The notes under the pieces: generated by a model | Database searches by the model: none | What the model saw: only the letters and a program-made list of their open reading frames with translations | Told to the model about the DNA's origin: nothing | NCBI GenBank assembly: GCA_017431465.1 | Contig: JAFRLA010000012.1 | Coordinates: 1-64,000 of the forward strand | Reading direction: 5' to 3' | Source of the DNA: Candidatus Saccharimonadota bacterium | Lineage (GTDB): Bacteria > Patescibacteriota > Saccharimonadia > Saccharimonadales > Saccharimonadaceae | DNA: 64,000 nt | Shown here: positions 15,069-24,615 of the stretch, in pieces | Numbering within the stretch: the first letter of the stretch is position 1 | Layout: each line of letters opens with the position of its first letter | Made by a program: the position numbers and the translations under genes

Positions 15069-16808
15069 ATGCTGCGTTTTTTCCGTTATCTTGGGCCGTA
15101 TTGGCTGAAAGTGATTCTCTTGATCGCCGCCATTGGCGGGCAAGTTTGGGGCACTTTGGAACTTCCAGCTTTAATGGCAAAAATTGTCAATGAGGGAATC
15201 GCTACCGGAAACGACAGCGTAATTTGGGGAATCGGTCTCCAAATGCTCGGCTGCACTGCCATAGCCGCAAGCTGCGCGCTCGTCGCCTCTTTCTATTCCT
15301 CGCGAGTTGGCGCCGCCGTCGCACGTGACATCAGAGACGATGTTTATCAGAAAATTCTCAGCTTTAGTATCGCAGAAATCGACAAATTCTCGACCGCTTC
15401 TTTAATTACCAGGACGACAAACGACATCGCCCAAGTTCAACAGACTATCATCCTCTGTCTTTCTATGCTCCTGCGCGTACCGATGATGGCCGCCGGCGCC
15501 ATTTACGAAGCAATCAAAACCGCGCCAGACATGACTTGGATTATCCTACTCGCCGTCGGCGCACTCCTAGTTTCCGCCGTCGCCATCGTTGGCCTCGCTC
15601 TGCCAAAATTCAAAATTTTTCAAGAATTACTTGATAAAATCACTCTCCTAACTCGCGAGAATCTAACTGGTCTGCGCGTTATTCGCGCGTTCAACAAGCA
15701 AAGTTACGAACGCAAAAAGTTCGAAAAAGAAAACAACGCCATTACTCGCGCCAATATTTTTATCAACAATGTCATGTCATTCCAGGTGCCAATTATGACT
15801 TTAATTTTCAACGGCACAACCTTACTTTGTATTTGGGTCGGCATCTCACTACTCACGACTAATATGTCATACCTCGGCGACATGATGGCCTTTATGCAAT
15901 ACGCCATTCAGGTAGTATTGTCCTTCCTCTTCTTGGTAGTCTTGTTCGTCCTTTTGCCGCGCGCCAACGTCTCCGCCAAACGTATTAACGAAGTCTTAAA
16001 AACTAAGCCGAAAGTTATCTGGAAAGAAAAGACCAAAGGTACTCCAGAAAAATCTCCATCCGTCGAATTCAAAAATGTCAGTTTCGCTTACGATAATGCC
16101 GAGACTAACGCGCTCGAAAAAGTTTCATTCAAGGCTGAAGCAGGTAAGACTACCGCTTTTATCGGCTCGACCGGCTCCGGAAAATCGACGCTAGTAAATT
16201 TGATTCCACGTTTTTATGACACGACAAAAGGCGAAGTCCTTATAAACGGCATAAACGTTAAAAATTACGCAAAAAAAGATTTGATGAAAAGAATTGGCCT
16301 CGTACCTCAGAAAGGCGTACTTTTCGCCGGCAGTATAAAATCCAATATCGCCTTCGGAAATTCTAAAGCCGATGTAAAATCAGCCGCAGAGATTGCTCAG
16401 GCTAAAGAATTCATTGAAAAATTACCGAAAAATTACGACAACCATATCGCTCAAGGCGGGACCAATGTTTCTGGCGGCCAAAAACAACGCCTCAGTATCG
16501 CCCGTGTTATTGCAAAAAAGCCCGAAATCTATGTCTTCGATGATAGTTTTTCCGCGTTGGACATGAAAACTGACGCAAAACTCCGAAAAGCTTTGGAACC
16601 AGCTACGAAATCTTCCGTTGTTTTAATTGTTGCCCAACGTGTTTCCACAATTAAAAACGCTGACCAAATTATCGTTCTCGATCAGGGCAAAGTCAGAGGT
16701 GTCGGTAGTCATAAAGAACTTCTAAAATCTTCTGAGATTTACCGTGAAATCGTCAAGTCCCAATTTTCTGATGAGGAATATAAAAAGGAGCTAAAAGATG
16801 CCCGCTAA
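15069..16808 (+). CDS. ABC exporter half-transporter A (degenerate site)
   Basis: A 579-residue type IV-fold exporter subunit: six TM helices (1-310) fused to an ATPase. Walker A GSTGSGKST, signature VSGGQKQRLSIAR and Walker B EIYVFDDSFSALD are visible; the catalytic Glu after Walker B is replaced by Asp (DD rather than DE), as in LmrC/BmrC/TM287 subunits of heterodimeric multidrug exporters. It overlaps the partner gene by 11 bp. Together they should form one heterodimer with one active and one degenerate ATP site. Substrate cannot be told; drugs, lipids or peptides are all possible. Confidence 0.9.
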   Translation: MLRFFRYLGPYWLKVILLIAAIGGQVWGTLELPALMAKIVNEGIATGNDSVIWGIGLQMLGCTAIAASCALVASFYSSRVGAAVARDIRDDVYQKILSFSIAEIDKFSTASLITRTTNDIAQVQQTIILCLSMLLRVPMMAAGAIYEAIKTAPDMTWIILLAVGALLVSAVAIVGLALPKFKIFQELLDKITLLTRENLTGLRVIRAFNKQSYERKKFEKENNAITRANIFINNVMSFQVPIMTLIFNGTTLLCIWVGISLLTTNMSYLGDMMAFMQYAIQVVLSFLFLVVLFVLLPRANVSAKRINEVLKTKPKVIWKEKTKGTPEKSPSVEFKNVSFAYDNAETNALEKVSFKAEAGKTTAFIGSTGSGKSTLVNLIPRFYDTTKGEVLINGINVKNYAKKDLMKRIGLVPQKGVLFAGSIKSNIAFGNSKADVKSAAEIAQAKEFIEKLPKNYDNHIAQGGTNVSGGQKQRLSIARVIAKKPEIYVFDDSFSALDMKTDAKLRKALEPATKSSVVLIVAQRVSTIKNADQIIVLDQGKVRGVGSHKELLKSSEIYREIVKSQFSDEEYKKELKDAR

Positions 16809-18561
16809 AGTCAAAAAACCTCGCGAAAAATCCTCCGCAAAGTTCTTCTTTAAGTCCTTAAAACCTTGGGCTCTGCCGATCGCCGTCGCCTGCGTTCTCG
16901 CCGCTGGCTCCACCGTCCTCGCAATTTTCGGGCCAAAGATTCTCGGCAACATGACGACCGAAGCAGCCAAAAGTCTCGGCGCAACCGGCGAAATCGACTG
17001 GGCGCCACTCGCTGGAAACGCCATCACTTTGATCATCCTATTCCTAATTTCCGCTGCACTCGGCTACTTTGAAAACTTTATTTTAGGTCGCGTTGCCGCA
17101 AAATATATTAAGGAAACTCGTCTGAAAATCCTAGAAAAAATTAACCGCCTGCCAGTTTCATATTTCGATAAACACAAATACGGCGACACCCTCTCCCGTA
17201 TGACAAACGACGTCGACACCGTCGGCCAATCGCTCCAAAACTCGCTTTCCGAAATTATCAGCAATATCGTCATGCTGATTGGTATTTTAGTCATGATGCT
17301 AACAATTTCGCCACTTTTGTCGCTAATTGCTGTTGTCTCTATCCCGATTTCAACCATCTTTGTCGCCAAAATCGCCGGCCATGGCCAAAAATATTTCCGC
17401 CGCCAACAAGACACGCTCGGCAGCTTGAACTCCATAATTGAAGAAGACTATTCTGGCCAACTAATTATTAAGTCAAATAACCATGAATCCGCCTCGCTCC
17501 AAAATTTCCGCGAAACAAACAATTCGCTTTATGAATCCGCCTGGAAAGCCCAATTCTTCTCTTCGCTCGCTTTCCCAATTACCCATATTTTCACAAACTT
17601 GAGCTATGTCGCGGTTTGTATCGCCGGCGGTTACGAAGCTATCGCCGGTATAATCACGATTGGTAATGTCCAGGCCTTTATCCAGTACACGACTCAGTTT
17701 AACCGCCCAATCACTTCCATCGCCCAAATCGTTTCAACCATCCAACTCACCCTTGCCGCCGCTGAGCGCGTCTCCAAATTCCTCAACAAAGAAGAAGAAA
17801 AGAAAGAGGGGGAAGAAAAATTAGAAAAAATAAAAGGAGATATTGAGTTTAGAGATATCAGCTTCAGCTACAGCGCCGACAAGCCCGTCATCGAAAACTT
17901 CAGCTTTAAAGCCTCCGCTGGCCAAAATATTGCGCTTGTTGGCCCAACCGGCGCCGGAAAAACCACGATCGTAAATCTCCTGATGCGTTTCTACGATCCG
18001 ACAAGCGGCAAAATTTTAATCGACGGAAGCAACACAAAAAATGCCGACAAATCCAGTGTCCGCGGACTCTTTGGTATGGTTCTTCAAGATACTTGGCTTT
18101 TCTCCGGAACAATCGAAGAAAATTTGCGCTACGGAAACGAAAAAGCAACTCTCGACGACGTCAAGAAAGTTTGTAAATATCTTCATATCGATCATTTCAT
18201 CACTTCGCTCCCGAAAGGCTATAAAACCAAGATCTCTGAAGACTCAGATAATATTTCCGCCGGCGAAAAACAGCTTCTGACGATCGCTCGCGCCATGCTG
18301 AAGGATCCACCAATGATGATTTTAGATGAGGCTACCTCGAACGTCGATACTCGTACGGAGCAATTAATCCAAGACGCATTCGAAAAACTAAGCAAAAACC
18401 GAACCTCATTTATTATCGCTCATCGCCTCAGCACAGTACGAAATGCCGACCTAATCCTCGTAATGAAACACGGTGAAATTATCGAGCAAGGAACTCACGA
18501 AAAATTGCTCAAAAAGAACGGTTTCTATGCCGAACTTTATAATTCTCAGTTTAAAGATTAA
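16798..18561 (+). CDS. ABC exporter half-transporter B (catalytic site)
   Basis: The 587-residue partner of the preceding gene. It has a longer N-terminal basic leader, six TM helices and an ATPase with Walker A GPTGAGKTT, signature ISAGEKQLLTIARA (the LSAGE variant common in heterodimeric exporters) and an intact Walker B/Glu, MMILDEATSNVD, plus the H-loop His in IIAHRLS. Its 3' end overlaps the convergent thymidylate kinase gene by 11 bp, so no terminator can lie between them. Confidence 0.9.
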   Translation: MPAKVKKPREKSSAKFFFKSLKPWALPIAVACVLAAGSTVLAIFGPKILGNMTTEAAKSLGATGEIDWAPLAGNAITLIILFLISAALGYFENFILGRVAAKYIKETRLKILEKINRLPVSYFDKHKYGDTLSRMTNDVDTVGQSLQNSLSEIISNIVMLIGILVMMLTISPLLSLIAVVSIPISTIFVAKIAGHGQKYFRRQQDTLGSLNSIIEEDYSGQLIIKSNNHESASLQNFRETNNSLYESAWKAQFFSSLAFPITHIFTNLSYVAVCIAGGYEAIAGIITIGNVQAFIQYTTQFNRPITSIAQIVSTIQLTLAAAERVSKFLNKEEEKKEGEEKLEKIKGDIEFRDISFSYSADKPVIENFSFKASAGQNIALVGPTGAGKTTIVNLLMRFYDPTSGKILIDGSNTKNADKSSVRGLFGMVLQDTWLFSGTIEENLRYGNEKATLDDVKKVCKYLHIDHFITSLPKGYKTKISEDSDNISAGEKQLLTIARAMLKDPPMMILDEATSNVDTRTEQLIQDAFEKLSKNRTSFIIAHRLSTVRNADLILVMKHGEIIEQGTHEKLLKKNGFYAELYNSQFKD

Positions 18562-19180
18562 ATAGTTTTTTCAAGCTTTCGTGAATTTCCGAAATACTTG
18601 GGCTTGCATCAAAAGTTTGAATGTTAAATTCTTTTGCTAGTTTGAGATAACCTGCGTTAAGTTTGGCTTGAAATTCATCTGGCTTGGATTCAAACGTATC
18701 CGTCTCCGAAGTCGTATCCGCACCGCCCGCCGCATCGCGGCCTTTTTCGCGCTTCTTTCGCTCCTCATCCGACAAAACCAAGATAACAGACTTATCCGGC
18801 AAAACATATTTTTCCGGCAACATCGCTTTCGTCAACCGAACAATCCGCGACCTGGAAACGCCTTGGCCATAGCCTTGATAAACTAGCGTGGACCACCAGT
18901 TCCTCGCCGCGATTACCACTCCGCCGCGAGCAAGCACCGGCTCGGCCAACTTTCGCCAAAGTTCGTTTCTCGCCGCCGTAAAAAGCAAAACGTGCGTCAA
19001 GGGCTCAAGATCGTATTTCTTCTGCTTAATAATATCCCGCAAAGCATGCGCCGACTCTAGATCGCCATCCGGCTCGTGTAAAGTCAAAACCTCGCGACCC
19101 TGACTGCGCAAATATTCCGCCATCAGTTCAACTTGTGTTGACTTTCCCGTCCCATCCTGGCCTTCAATTACGATATACAT
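18551..19180 (-). CDS. tmk: Thymidylate kinase
   Basis: Phosphorylates dTMP to dTDP. The 209-residue protein has the P-loop EGQDGTGKSTQ (7-17), the LHEPDG motif that replaces the usual TREPGG, and the R-x-Y/G-type nucleotide-binding segments (RNWWSTLVYQGYGQG). The lid region carries a small Gly/Ala/Thr-rich insertion (DAAGGADTTSETD). It follows tdk with a 1-bp overlap, forming a thymidine salvage pair. Confidence 0.88.
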   Translation of the reverse strand: MYIVIEGQDGTGKSTQVELMAEYLRSQGREVLTLHEPDGDLESAHALRDIIKQKKYDLEPLTHVLLFTAARNELWRKLAEPVLARGGVVIAARNWWSTLVYQGYGQGVSRSRIVRLTKAMLPEKYVLPDKSVILVLSDEERKKREKGRDAAGGADTTSETDTFESKPDEFQAKLNAGYLKLAKEFNIQTFDASPSISEIHESLKKLFNL

Positions 19181-19770
19181 TATTTACTCCTTTCAAGATA
19201 TTTCTCATAGCACTTCGGACAAATCGCCCGATACTCAATTTCCGTCAAGCCATCATCAATCAAAACGTCCGGCCCGTCCGCAACCAAAACGCCGTTCAAA
19301 AACCTTGCGTTATACGTTGCTTTCCGCCCACATTCACAAATCGTCTTGATTTCTTCAATCTCGTGCGCCTGTTGCAAGAGCCTCGTCGCTCCTTCAAACC
19401 CACCATCCTCGCGCCGAAAATTAAGTCTGAGTCCATACGCCATAACTGGAATATCCAGCCGCACCGTCACCATCATCAACTGATCAACTTGCTTTGCGGT
19501 CAAAAACTGCGCCTCGTCAACTAATACACAAGAAACGTCTGCAAAACCCGCAGAAATCCGCGAGAATAAATCGTCGGCTTCAGAAAAACAAAAATCCGTT
19601 TCTCTTTCCGGCCCAATCCGCGTCAAAAGTTTTGTCCCATTTTTTGTATCGCGCAAAGGCTTAATCACGCAAACTTTATGTCCACGCTCCTCATAATTAA
19701 ACGCAACCTGAAGAAGCTGCATCGTCTTCCCGCACCCCATCGCTCCATACCGAAAATATAGTTTCGCCAT
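19180..19770 (-). CDS. tdk: Thymidine kinase (type II)
   Basis: Makes dTMP from thymidine. The 196-residue protein shows P-loop YGAMGCGKTMQLL, the Walker B-like VLVDEAQFL, and four zinc-ligand cysteines in the C-terminal half (CECG and CPKC). Adjacent tmk continues the route to dTDP, so salvage of host thymidine is likely, a sensible trait for an organism short of de novo nucleotide synthesis. It is divergent from smpB with only 18 bp between the two start codons. Confidence 0.92.
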   Translation of the reverse strand: MAKLYFRYGAMGCGKTMQLLQVAFNYEERGHKVCVIKPLRDTKNGTKLLTRIGPERETDFCFSEADDLFSRISAGFADVSCVLVDEAQFLTAKQVDQLMMVTVRLDIPVMAYGLRLNFRREDGGFEGATRLLQQAHEIEEIKTICECGRKATYNARFLNGVLVADGPDVLIDDGLTEIEYRAICPKCYEKYLERSK

Positions 19771-19773
19771 ATA

Positions 19774-19787
19774 TGCTATAATTATAG
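19774..19787. promoter_or_regulatory. Single palindromic -10 shared by tdk and smpB
   Basis: CTATAATTATAG (19776-19787) contains TATAAT on both strands, overlapping by two bases. Rightward (TGCTATAAT) it ends 6 nt before the smpB ATG; leftward it ends 10 nt before the tdk ATG. Confidence 0.75.
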
Positions 19788-19788
19788 T

Positions 19789-20217
19789 ATGAAAAAGCCA
19801 AAAACGCCAGATTTAACCGCTTTAAATCGCCGCGCGCGTTATGACTACGAACTCGGCGATGAGCTTTCTGTCGGCATGGTTTTAGCTGGCCCCGAAGTCC
19901 GCAATATTCGTGATCACCACGTCCAGCTAAAAGGTTCCTTCGTCACCATCCGAAATGGCGAACTTTGGCTAAACAACTTGACCCTCGGGCCAGAAACCGC
20001 TAGGAACATCAAACTTCTTGCGACTAAAAGACAAATCCTAGACCTCGAGAAACATAACGCCGCCGAGGGTTCGACCATCGTCCCAGTTCGACTTCTTGGC
20101 GGCAAACGCTACATCAAATTAGTAATCGCCCTCGGCAAGGGCAAGAAGAAGTACGACAAACGTGAAACCATAAAAGGCCGCGATCTTGATCGCGAAGCTA
20201 AGCGAGGGCTAAAATGA
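19789..20217 (+). CDS. smpB: SsrA-binding protein
   Basis: Partner of tmRNA in ribosome rescue. The 142-residue protein shows family landmarks: NRRARYDYELGD near the N-terminus, GMVLAGPEVRNIRDHHVQLKGSFV, and the C-terminal basic GKGKKKYDKRETIKGRDLDREAKRG pattern that enters the ribosome (quoted in part: KKYDKRETIK). tmRNA itself was not found in this window. Leaderless start; its stop overlaps the xthA start by 4 bp. Confidence 0.93.
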   Translation: MKKPKTPDLTALNRRARYDYELGDELSVGMVLAGPEVRNIRDHHVQLKGSFVTIRNGELWLNNLTLGPETARNIKLLATKRQILDLEKHNAAEGSTIVPVRLLGGKRYIKLVIALGKGKKKYDKRETIKGRDLDREAKRGLK

Positions 20218-21053
20218 AAACTACTTATCGAATCTTTTCCTGGAACGTCAACGGTATTCGTGCTGTGCTAAAAAAACAGGCTCTGCAAAATCTCATCGCC
20301 GAAAAAAATCCCGATATTCTCTGCCTTCAGGAAGTCAAGGCTAACCCCGACCAAATCCCCTCCGACGATTATCGAATTATCGAAGATAACTATCTTATGT
20401 TCTGGAATGCCGCCAAACGCCCAGGCTACTCCGGCACAGCAATTCTAACGCGCGATAATGGCTCTATCGACTTTCCTCTAGGGTCTTGGATCGGACTTGA
20501 AGAAGATTTGGAAATTAGTCAAAATTGGGAAGAAGATAAGTATGGTACGCCGCTAGAAGAAGGTCGAGTTCTAACCGTCGAATACCAAGACTTCTTTCTT
20601 GTTACCGTCTATACCCCTAATTCCAAGCCCGATTTATCCCGTCTAAAACTGCGCGAAACCCTCTGGGACCCATCCTTCTTAGAGTATATGAAAATCCTTG
20701 ATGAGATTAAACCAGTTGTATTTTGTGGCGACCTTAATGCAGCGCATACTGAAATCGATCTCGCTCGTCCGAAACAAAATGAACATAATGCCGGCTATAC
20801 TAAAGAAGAGCGGCAGGGAATTGAGAACCTAGAAAAGGCTGGGTTTATTGATACTTTCCGCGAACTCCATCCTGACGAGAAACGCTATACTTGGTGGAGC
20901 CACTGGGGCCACGCCCGCAAAAACAACGTTGGCTGGCGGATTGATTATTTCTTCATCAGCAAAAGACTCCGAAAGAACCTCAAATCTGCCGAAATCTACG
21001 AGGATATTACCGGTTCAGACCACTGCCCGATTAGTATAACTTTGGAGTTTTAA
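20214..21053 (+). CDS. xthA: Exodeoxyribonuclease III / AP endonuclease
   Basis: Base-excision repair nuclease of the exonuclease III family, 279 residues. Recognisable catalytic blocks: SWNVNGIRA (1st Asn), LCLQEVKA (metal Glu), YTPNS, FCGDLNAAH (Asp/Asn), TWWSHWGHAR, WRIDYFFIS and GSDHCPI (Asp/His pair). All active-site residues of the family are present. Coupled to smpB by an ATGA overlap and 2 bp ahead of the next gene. Confidence 0.93.
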   Translation: MKTTYRIFSWNVNGIRAVLKKQALQNLIAEKNPDILCLQEVKANPDQIPSDDYRIIEDNYLMFWNAAKRPGYSGTAILTRDNGSIDFPLGSWIGLEEDLEISQNWEEDKYGTPLEEGRVLTVEYQDFFLVTVYTPNSKPDLSRLKLRETLWDPSFLEYMKILDEIKPVVFCGDLNAAHTEIDLARPKQNEHNAGYTKEERQGIENLEKAGFIDTFRELHPDEKRYTWWSHWGHARKNNVGWRIDYFFISKRLRKNLKSAEIYEDITGSDHCPISITLEF

Positions 21054-21055
21054 TC

Positions 21056-21862
21056 ATGGACAGCTCAAAAGAATACTGGAAAAAACAGACTTCCGCACCA
21101 AAAGAAGACTTGCGTTGGAATTTCCCAGAACAAAAACAAAACGAAATTGCCGTAATTGGCGGAAACTCCCAAAACTTTTCCGCACCAATAAAAACCGCCG
21201 AGTTCTTGTCCGCAAATTTTCCTCTAAAGTCCGTAAAAACCATTCTCCCAGATAGTCTGGAATCTAAATTTCCGCCTGCCATCATCAACGAAAATCTAAC
21301 ATTCACTAGGTCCACTCCTTCCGGATCATTTGACAAATCCGCCGAACTCACAGCCGCCGCAAATCGAGCCGACTTTAATATTTTTATCGGCGACCTTTCC
21401 AAAAATTCAACAACTGCCGTCGCTGTCGCCGAAGCGCTAGATGCATCCACGCCAACACCCGCCATCATCACCCGTGATACCGTCGATCTCTTGCTCGCCG
21501 AGATGACCAATCTTATTGAGCGCGAAAATTTATTTATTATTGCCAGTCTCGCCCAACTTCAAAAACTCTTTCGCGCGATCTATTATCCAAAAGTTCTGTT
21601 ATTATCCCAGCCGCTAATACCCGTCATCGAAACTCTGCATAAATTTACTTTGAGTTACGAGAACCTTGCGCTTCTTACTTTCCATGATGGCCAAATCATC
21701 GTCGCAAACCGCAGCCTAATTACTACTATCCCCCTGGAAAACACTAGTTATTCGCCAATCTCGCTCTGGTCCGGCCGGCTCGCCAGCAAAGTCGCCGCCT
21801 ACAATCTCTGGAATCCAAAAAATCCAGCAAACGCGACCGTCGCCGCTGTCTTCGCAAAATAA
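21056..21862 (+). CDS. Conserved hypothetical, possibly ribokinase-like fold
   Basis: A 268-residue cytosolic protein that I do not firmly recognise. EIAVIGGNSQNFSAPIKTAE resembles the start of NAD(P)H-hydrate dehydratase (YjeF C-terminal) domains, where a GGS..YSGAP-type strand-loop is usual, and there is a plausible second strand (FNIFIGDL, TPAIITRDTVDLLL). The ATP-binding GTGD-type motif of the family is not visible, so any enzymatic call would be a guess. It is the last gene of the smpB-xthA operon and ends before a 22-nt hairpin. Confidence 0.6.
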   Translation: MDSSKEYWKKQTSAPKEDLRWNFPEQKQNEIAVIGGNSQNFSAPIKTAEFLSANFPLKSVKTILPDSLESKFPPAIINENLTFTRSTPSGSFDKSAELTAAANRADFNIFIGDLSKNSTTAVAVAEALDASTPTPAIITRDTVDLLLAEMTNLIERENLFIIASLAQLQKLFRAIYYPKVLLLSQPLIPVIETLHKFTLSYENLALLTFHDGQIIVANRSLITTIPLENTSYSPISLWSGRLASKVAAYNLWNPKNPANATVAAVFAK

Positions 21863-21863
21863 A

Positions 21864-21885
21864 AGCGGCCGCTTAAGCGACCGCT
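21864..21885 (+). terminator. Hairpin between convergent genes
   Basis: AGCGGCCGCT and AGCGACCGCT pair with one mismatch. There is no T-tract, so its role as terminator is uncertain. Confidence 0.4.
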
Positions 21886-21900
21886 AAAGTACCATAGAGT

Positions 21901-22473
21901 TTAAAGCGGGGTGTGATTTTGCGTCCGCCGATCAGCCTTCACAATCCACAAAACAATTCCCGTAATCACGCCTAGTCCAGTAATGATTTCTTTTACCAGG
22001 AGCGGCCACGAAGCAAGATAGATCAGCAGCAATCCTACGAACGCCAAACCAGCGATGTAAAGATGCCTCCGAAAAAGCACTAGCCTGTCCGCCGTCTCCT
22101 GATCGCCTTTGCGTTCCATGTCGTTCACCATAAACTGGATCGAAATCGCAGTTACCAGAATGACTAACGACAAAAGTAGTAAGGAATCAGAATATTTGAC
22201 AATTACCAAATATGCTAAAACCGCTAAGCCGAGAACTATGTCGGAAATCTGGTCAATCAGCGCCGCATGAATTCGCCAGAAACGTCGCTTTCCATCGTTT
22301 GGATAGTGCCACCGTCTCGCGCAAATCCCATCAAAAGCGTCGCAAAGTTCACCTACCGCGAATGCGATTAAAACCCAGCCAGCATCCTCGCTAGAAATCG
22401 TTAAGGCGATGATGGCCGCAGCCATCAGAAACTCTATAGATGTTAAAATGTCTGCAATATGATATTTGTGCAT
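21901..22473 (-). CDS. CDP-alcohol phosphatidyltransferase
   Basis: An integral membrane phospholipid-synthesis enzyme of 190 residues. The family signature is clear: CDAFDGICARR supplies D-x2-DG-x2-AR, followed after a spacer by the two further aspartates in LIDQISD. Four to five hydrophobic segments surround it. The exact head group (glycerol-phosphate, inositol or other) is not determinable. Unlike most neighbours, it has a strong SD (GGAGGTGAGG) and a leader of about 40 nt after TGTTATAAT. Confidence 0.85.
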   Translation of the reverse strand: MHKYHIADILTSIEFLMAAAIIALTISSEDAGWVLIAFAVGELCDAFDGICARRWHYPNDGKRRFWRIHAALIDQISDIVLGLAVLAYLVIVKYSDSLLLLSLVILVTAISIQFMVNDMERKGDQETADRLVLFRRHLYIAGLAFVGLLLIYLASWPLLVKEIITGLGVITGIVLWIVKADRRTQNHTPL

Positions 22474-22521
22474 CTTCCCTCACCTCCTTCAAGACGAACA
22501 CAAAAAACTGCCTACCCTCTC

Positions 22522-22530
22522 ATTATAACA
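22522..22530 (-). promoter_or_regulatory. Extended -10 of the CDP-alcohol transferase gene
   Basis: TGTTATAAT on the minus strand, about 50 nt before the ATG; the leader carries GGAGGTGAGG. Confidence 0.65.
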
Positions 22531-22553
22531 CAAAAACGTCAAAAAATCAAGCC

Positions 22554-23825
22554 TTAAGCACTAATCCGCGCGCTTGCTAACCGAATATAGATTTCCAGTA
22601 GCTTCCGAATCTGCGTAGATTGGAAAATCTCTCCCCGACAAAGCAGCATCTCGCGACTCATCGCCTCGATAGACTCTGGGTGATATGCTACCCAATCCAA
22701 TTTTCGCGCCATCTCGGACGGACTCTTTCCAGCCTTAACTGACCCCGCTCGCGGCACCACCTCGCGCATATCTGGATCAACAAAGAACACTGGCAGCCCA
22801 GTCGCTTCCGCCTCGAGCAATGTCAAACCCTGCGTATCAAAACCGTATGAAGTCATCACCGACAAATGTTGCGAGAGCATCTTCTCTAAAATCTTGTCAT
22901 GATCTACGGCACCATAAAACTTCACTGAACCATCTAGTTTATGCTTATGGACGTATCGCTCAGCCTGAGCCAAAGCGTTGCCGTCGCCATAAATCGAAAC
23001 CTTGACCGGCCGCGTCATTTTGCGAATCGCCTTCAAAAACGGCATAATCCGCTTCTCGTGCGAAACCCGGCTATTCCAAATCAGCCGCAGCGGCTCGCCA
23101 TCCTTCATCGATCTAAGCTCCGAAACTCCCCGCTCTTTCGCAATTTTATCAAATCGCGCCACTAATTCGTCCGAAACCCCATTCGAAACTACCGTAATCG
23201 GTTTCTTTACTCCGTAATGCTTCAATTTCTCCTCGAAATGTTGCGAGGGAACTAAAACCTGATCCGCATAATTCGCCTGATTAACCATTAATTTCCACAT
23301 TTTCGCCCTAGCAATCGTCGGCGCCAAATAGTTATCTCGTGTTACATTGACTTCGTGCGGGATAAACCGCGAATGCAAAAATTCCAAAAGAAACGCCGCA
23401 ATCGTCTTTAGCGGATGTGGCACGTTTACCGCAATTGCCATATCCTCGCGCCCATGCATCGTCTGGACCAAAGGCACGCCAAACTCGCGTGCCAATCTCG
23501 CGCCCGCCATCGAGCAACTTGCCTCATAGTGTACGTGTACGATGTCAAAATCTGAAAAATGCGGAAATTTCTGCCGCACAAAATTTTCTACAAAATTCGG
23601 CCCACGCGAGGTTGGCGCGCCGCCGGCCCGCACAAAACGCATCGTCGGCACCAACACGATCGACTTATCTTTCGGCTGTTTTCGCCCCGGACAAAATACC
23701 GTGACTTCGTGACCTAACCGTTCTAGAATATCCTTCTGCGCCTGAATCGAAGACGGAATCCCGCCGGCAACCTCCAAAAACACATCTGTGAAAATCGCAA
23801 TTTTCAATTTTCGTGTCTTAGACAC
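22554..23825 (-). CDS. GT4-family glycosyltransferase
   Basis: A 423-residue GT-B glycosyltransferase. N-terminal Rossmann half: IAIFTDVFLEVAGGIPSS with the family's glycine-rich loop, then VVQTMHGRED-type acceptor region; C-terminal half: RLIWNSRVSHEKR, VSIYGDGN and the donor-binding TLLEAEATGLPVFFVD. This pattern is close to glycolipid mannosyl/glucosyl transferases (PimB, DGD-like). It overlaps the upstream SDR gene by 8 bp, so glycolipid or polysaccharide modification as an operon is likely. Donor and acceptor are unknown. Confidence 0.85.
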   Translation of the reverse strand: MSKTRKLKIAIFTDVFLEVAGGIPSSIQAQKDILERLGHEVTVFCPGRKQPKDKSIVLVPTMRFVRAGGAPTSRGPNFVENFVRQKFPHFSDFDIVHVHYEASCSMAGARLAREFGVPLVQTMHGREDMAIAVNVPHPLKTIAAFLLEFLHSRFIPHEVNVTRDNYLAPTIARAKMWKLMVNQANYADQVLVPSQHFEEKLKHYGVKKPITVVSNGVSDELVARFDKIAKERGVSELRSMKDGEPLRLIWNSRVSHEKRIMPFLKAIRKMTRPVKVSIYGDGNALAQAERYVHKHKLDGSVKFYGAVDHDKILEKMLSQHLSVMTSYGFDTQGLTLLEAEATGLPVFFVDPDMREVVPRAGSVKAGKSPSEMARKLDWVAYHPESIEAMSREMLLCRGEIFQSTQIRKLLEIYIRLASARISA

Positions 23826-24582
23826 AGGTGTAACCTCCGTCCACCGGTAAAATCACGCCTGTTACATACGAAGCCTCGTCTGAAGCCAAAAAGACCGCCG
23901 CCGCATCGAGTTCGCCCGGCTGGCCATAACGCTCCATCGGCACAGTCTGCTTTGCAAACTCTTGGAACCGAGGCGTATCAAGCACCGCCGTCGTCAACTC
24001 GGTATAGAAATATCCCGGGCAAATCGCGTTGCAAGTGATTCCGCTCGTCGCCAATTCCGCCGCTACTGCGCGCGTAAAGTTCACGACCGCCCCCTTCGAA
24101 GCATGGTACGCAATCGTCGGAATTTCCGTATTTCCGACCAAGCCGTACATCGAAGCAATATTGATGATGCGGCCCTTGCCAGCCTTTTTCATAATATTCC
24201 CAAACGCCCGAGTCATCTTAAATACGCTGGTTTCATCGGTCGCAATCGTAAAGTCCCATTCATCATCCGCCATCTCGAGCACGCCCTTGTCTTTCGAAGA
24301 TCCAGCGCAGTTCAAAAGAATATCGACTCGCCCAAATTCTTTCTCAACCTTAGCGGCCGCATCATTAATACTTTCAGTAGAAGTTACGTCGCACTTTACC
24401 GGCAAAACCTTAACTTTCGGAAACTCCTTGGTAATTTCCGCCGCAAATTCTTCCAAACGCTCAAACCGTCGCGCTAAAATTGCCAAATTCGCACCCTGCC
24501 TAGCAAACGCCTTCGCCATCTGCTTTCCCAGACCGCTCGACGCTCCCGTTACTACTGCCACTTTGCCAGATAAATCAAACAT
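23818..24582 (-). CDS. Short-chain dehydrogenase/reductase
   Basis: A 254-residue classical SDR. Cofactor loop VTGASSGLGKQMA (about 12-24), LNCAGS, and the catalytic Ser-Tyr-Lys in NIASMYG and AYHASKG; the C-terminal VTGVILPVDGGYTC is typical. The Arg-Arg after beta-2 (ILARRFERLEE) favours NADPH. The substrate is unknown; FabG-type and sugar reductases share this layout. SD GGAGG precedes the ATG. Confidence 0.85.
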   Translation of the reverse strand: MFDLSGKVAVVTGASSGLGKQMAKAFARQGANLAILARRFERLEEFAAEITKEFPKVKVLPVKCDVTSTESINDAAAKVEKEFGRVDILLNCAGSSKDKGVLEMADDEWDFTIATDETSVFKMTRAFGNIMKKAGKGRIINIASMYGLVGNTEIPTIAYHASKGAVVNFTRAVAAELATSGITCNAICPGYFYTELTTAVLDTPRFQEFAKQTVPMERYGQPGELDAAAVFLASDEASYVTGVILPVDGGYTCV

Positions 24583-24609
24583 AACTCCTCCTTTTTCCTT
24601 TATACTTCT

Positions 24610-24615
24610 ATTATA
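24610..24615 (-). promoter_or_regulatory. -10 inside the SDR/cellulase junction
   Basis: TATAAT on the minus strand adjoins the cellulase stop codon and lies 28 nt before the SDR start, giving the SDR-GT4 pair its own promoter. Confidence 0.45.
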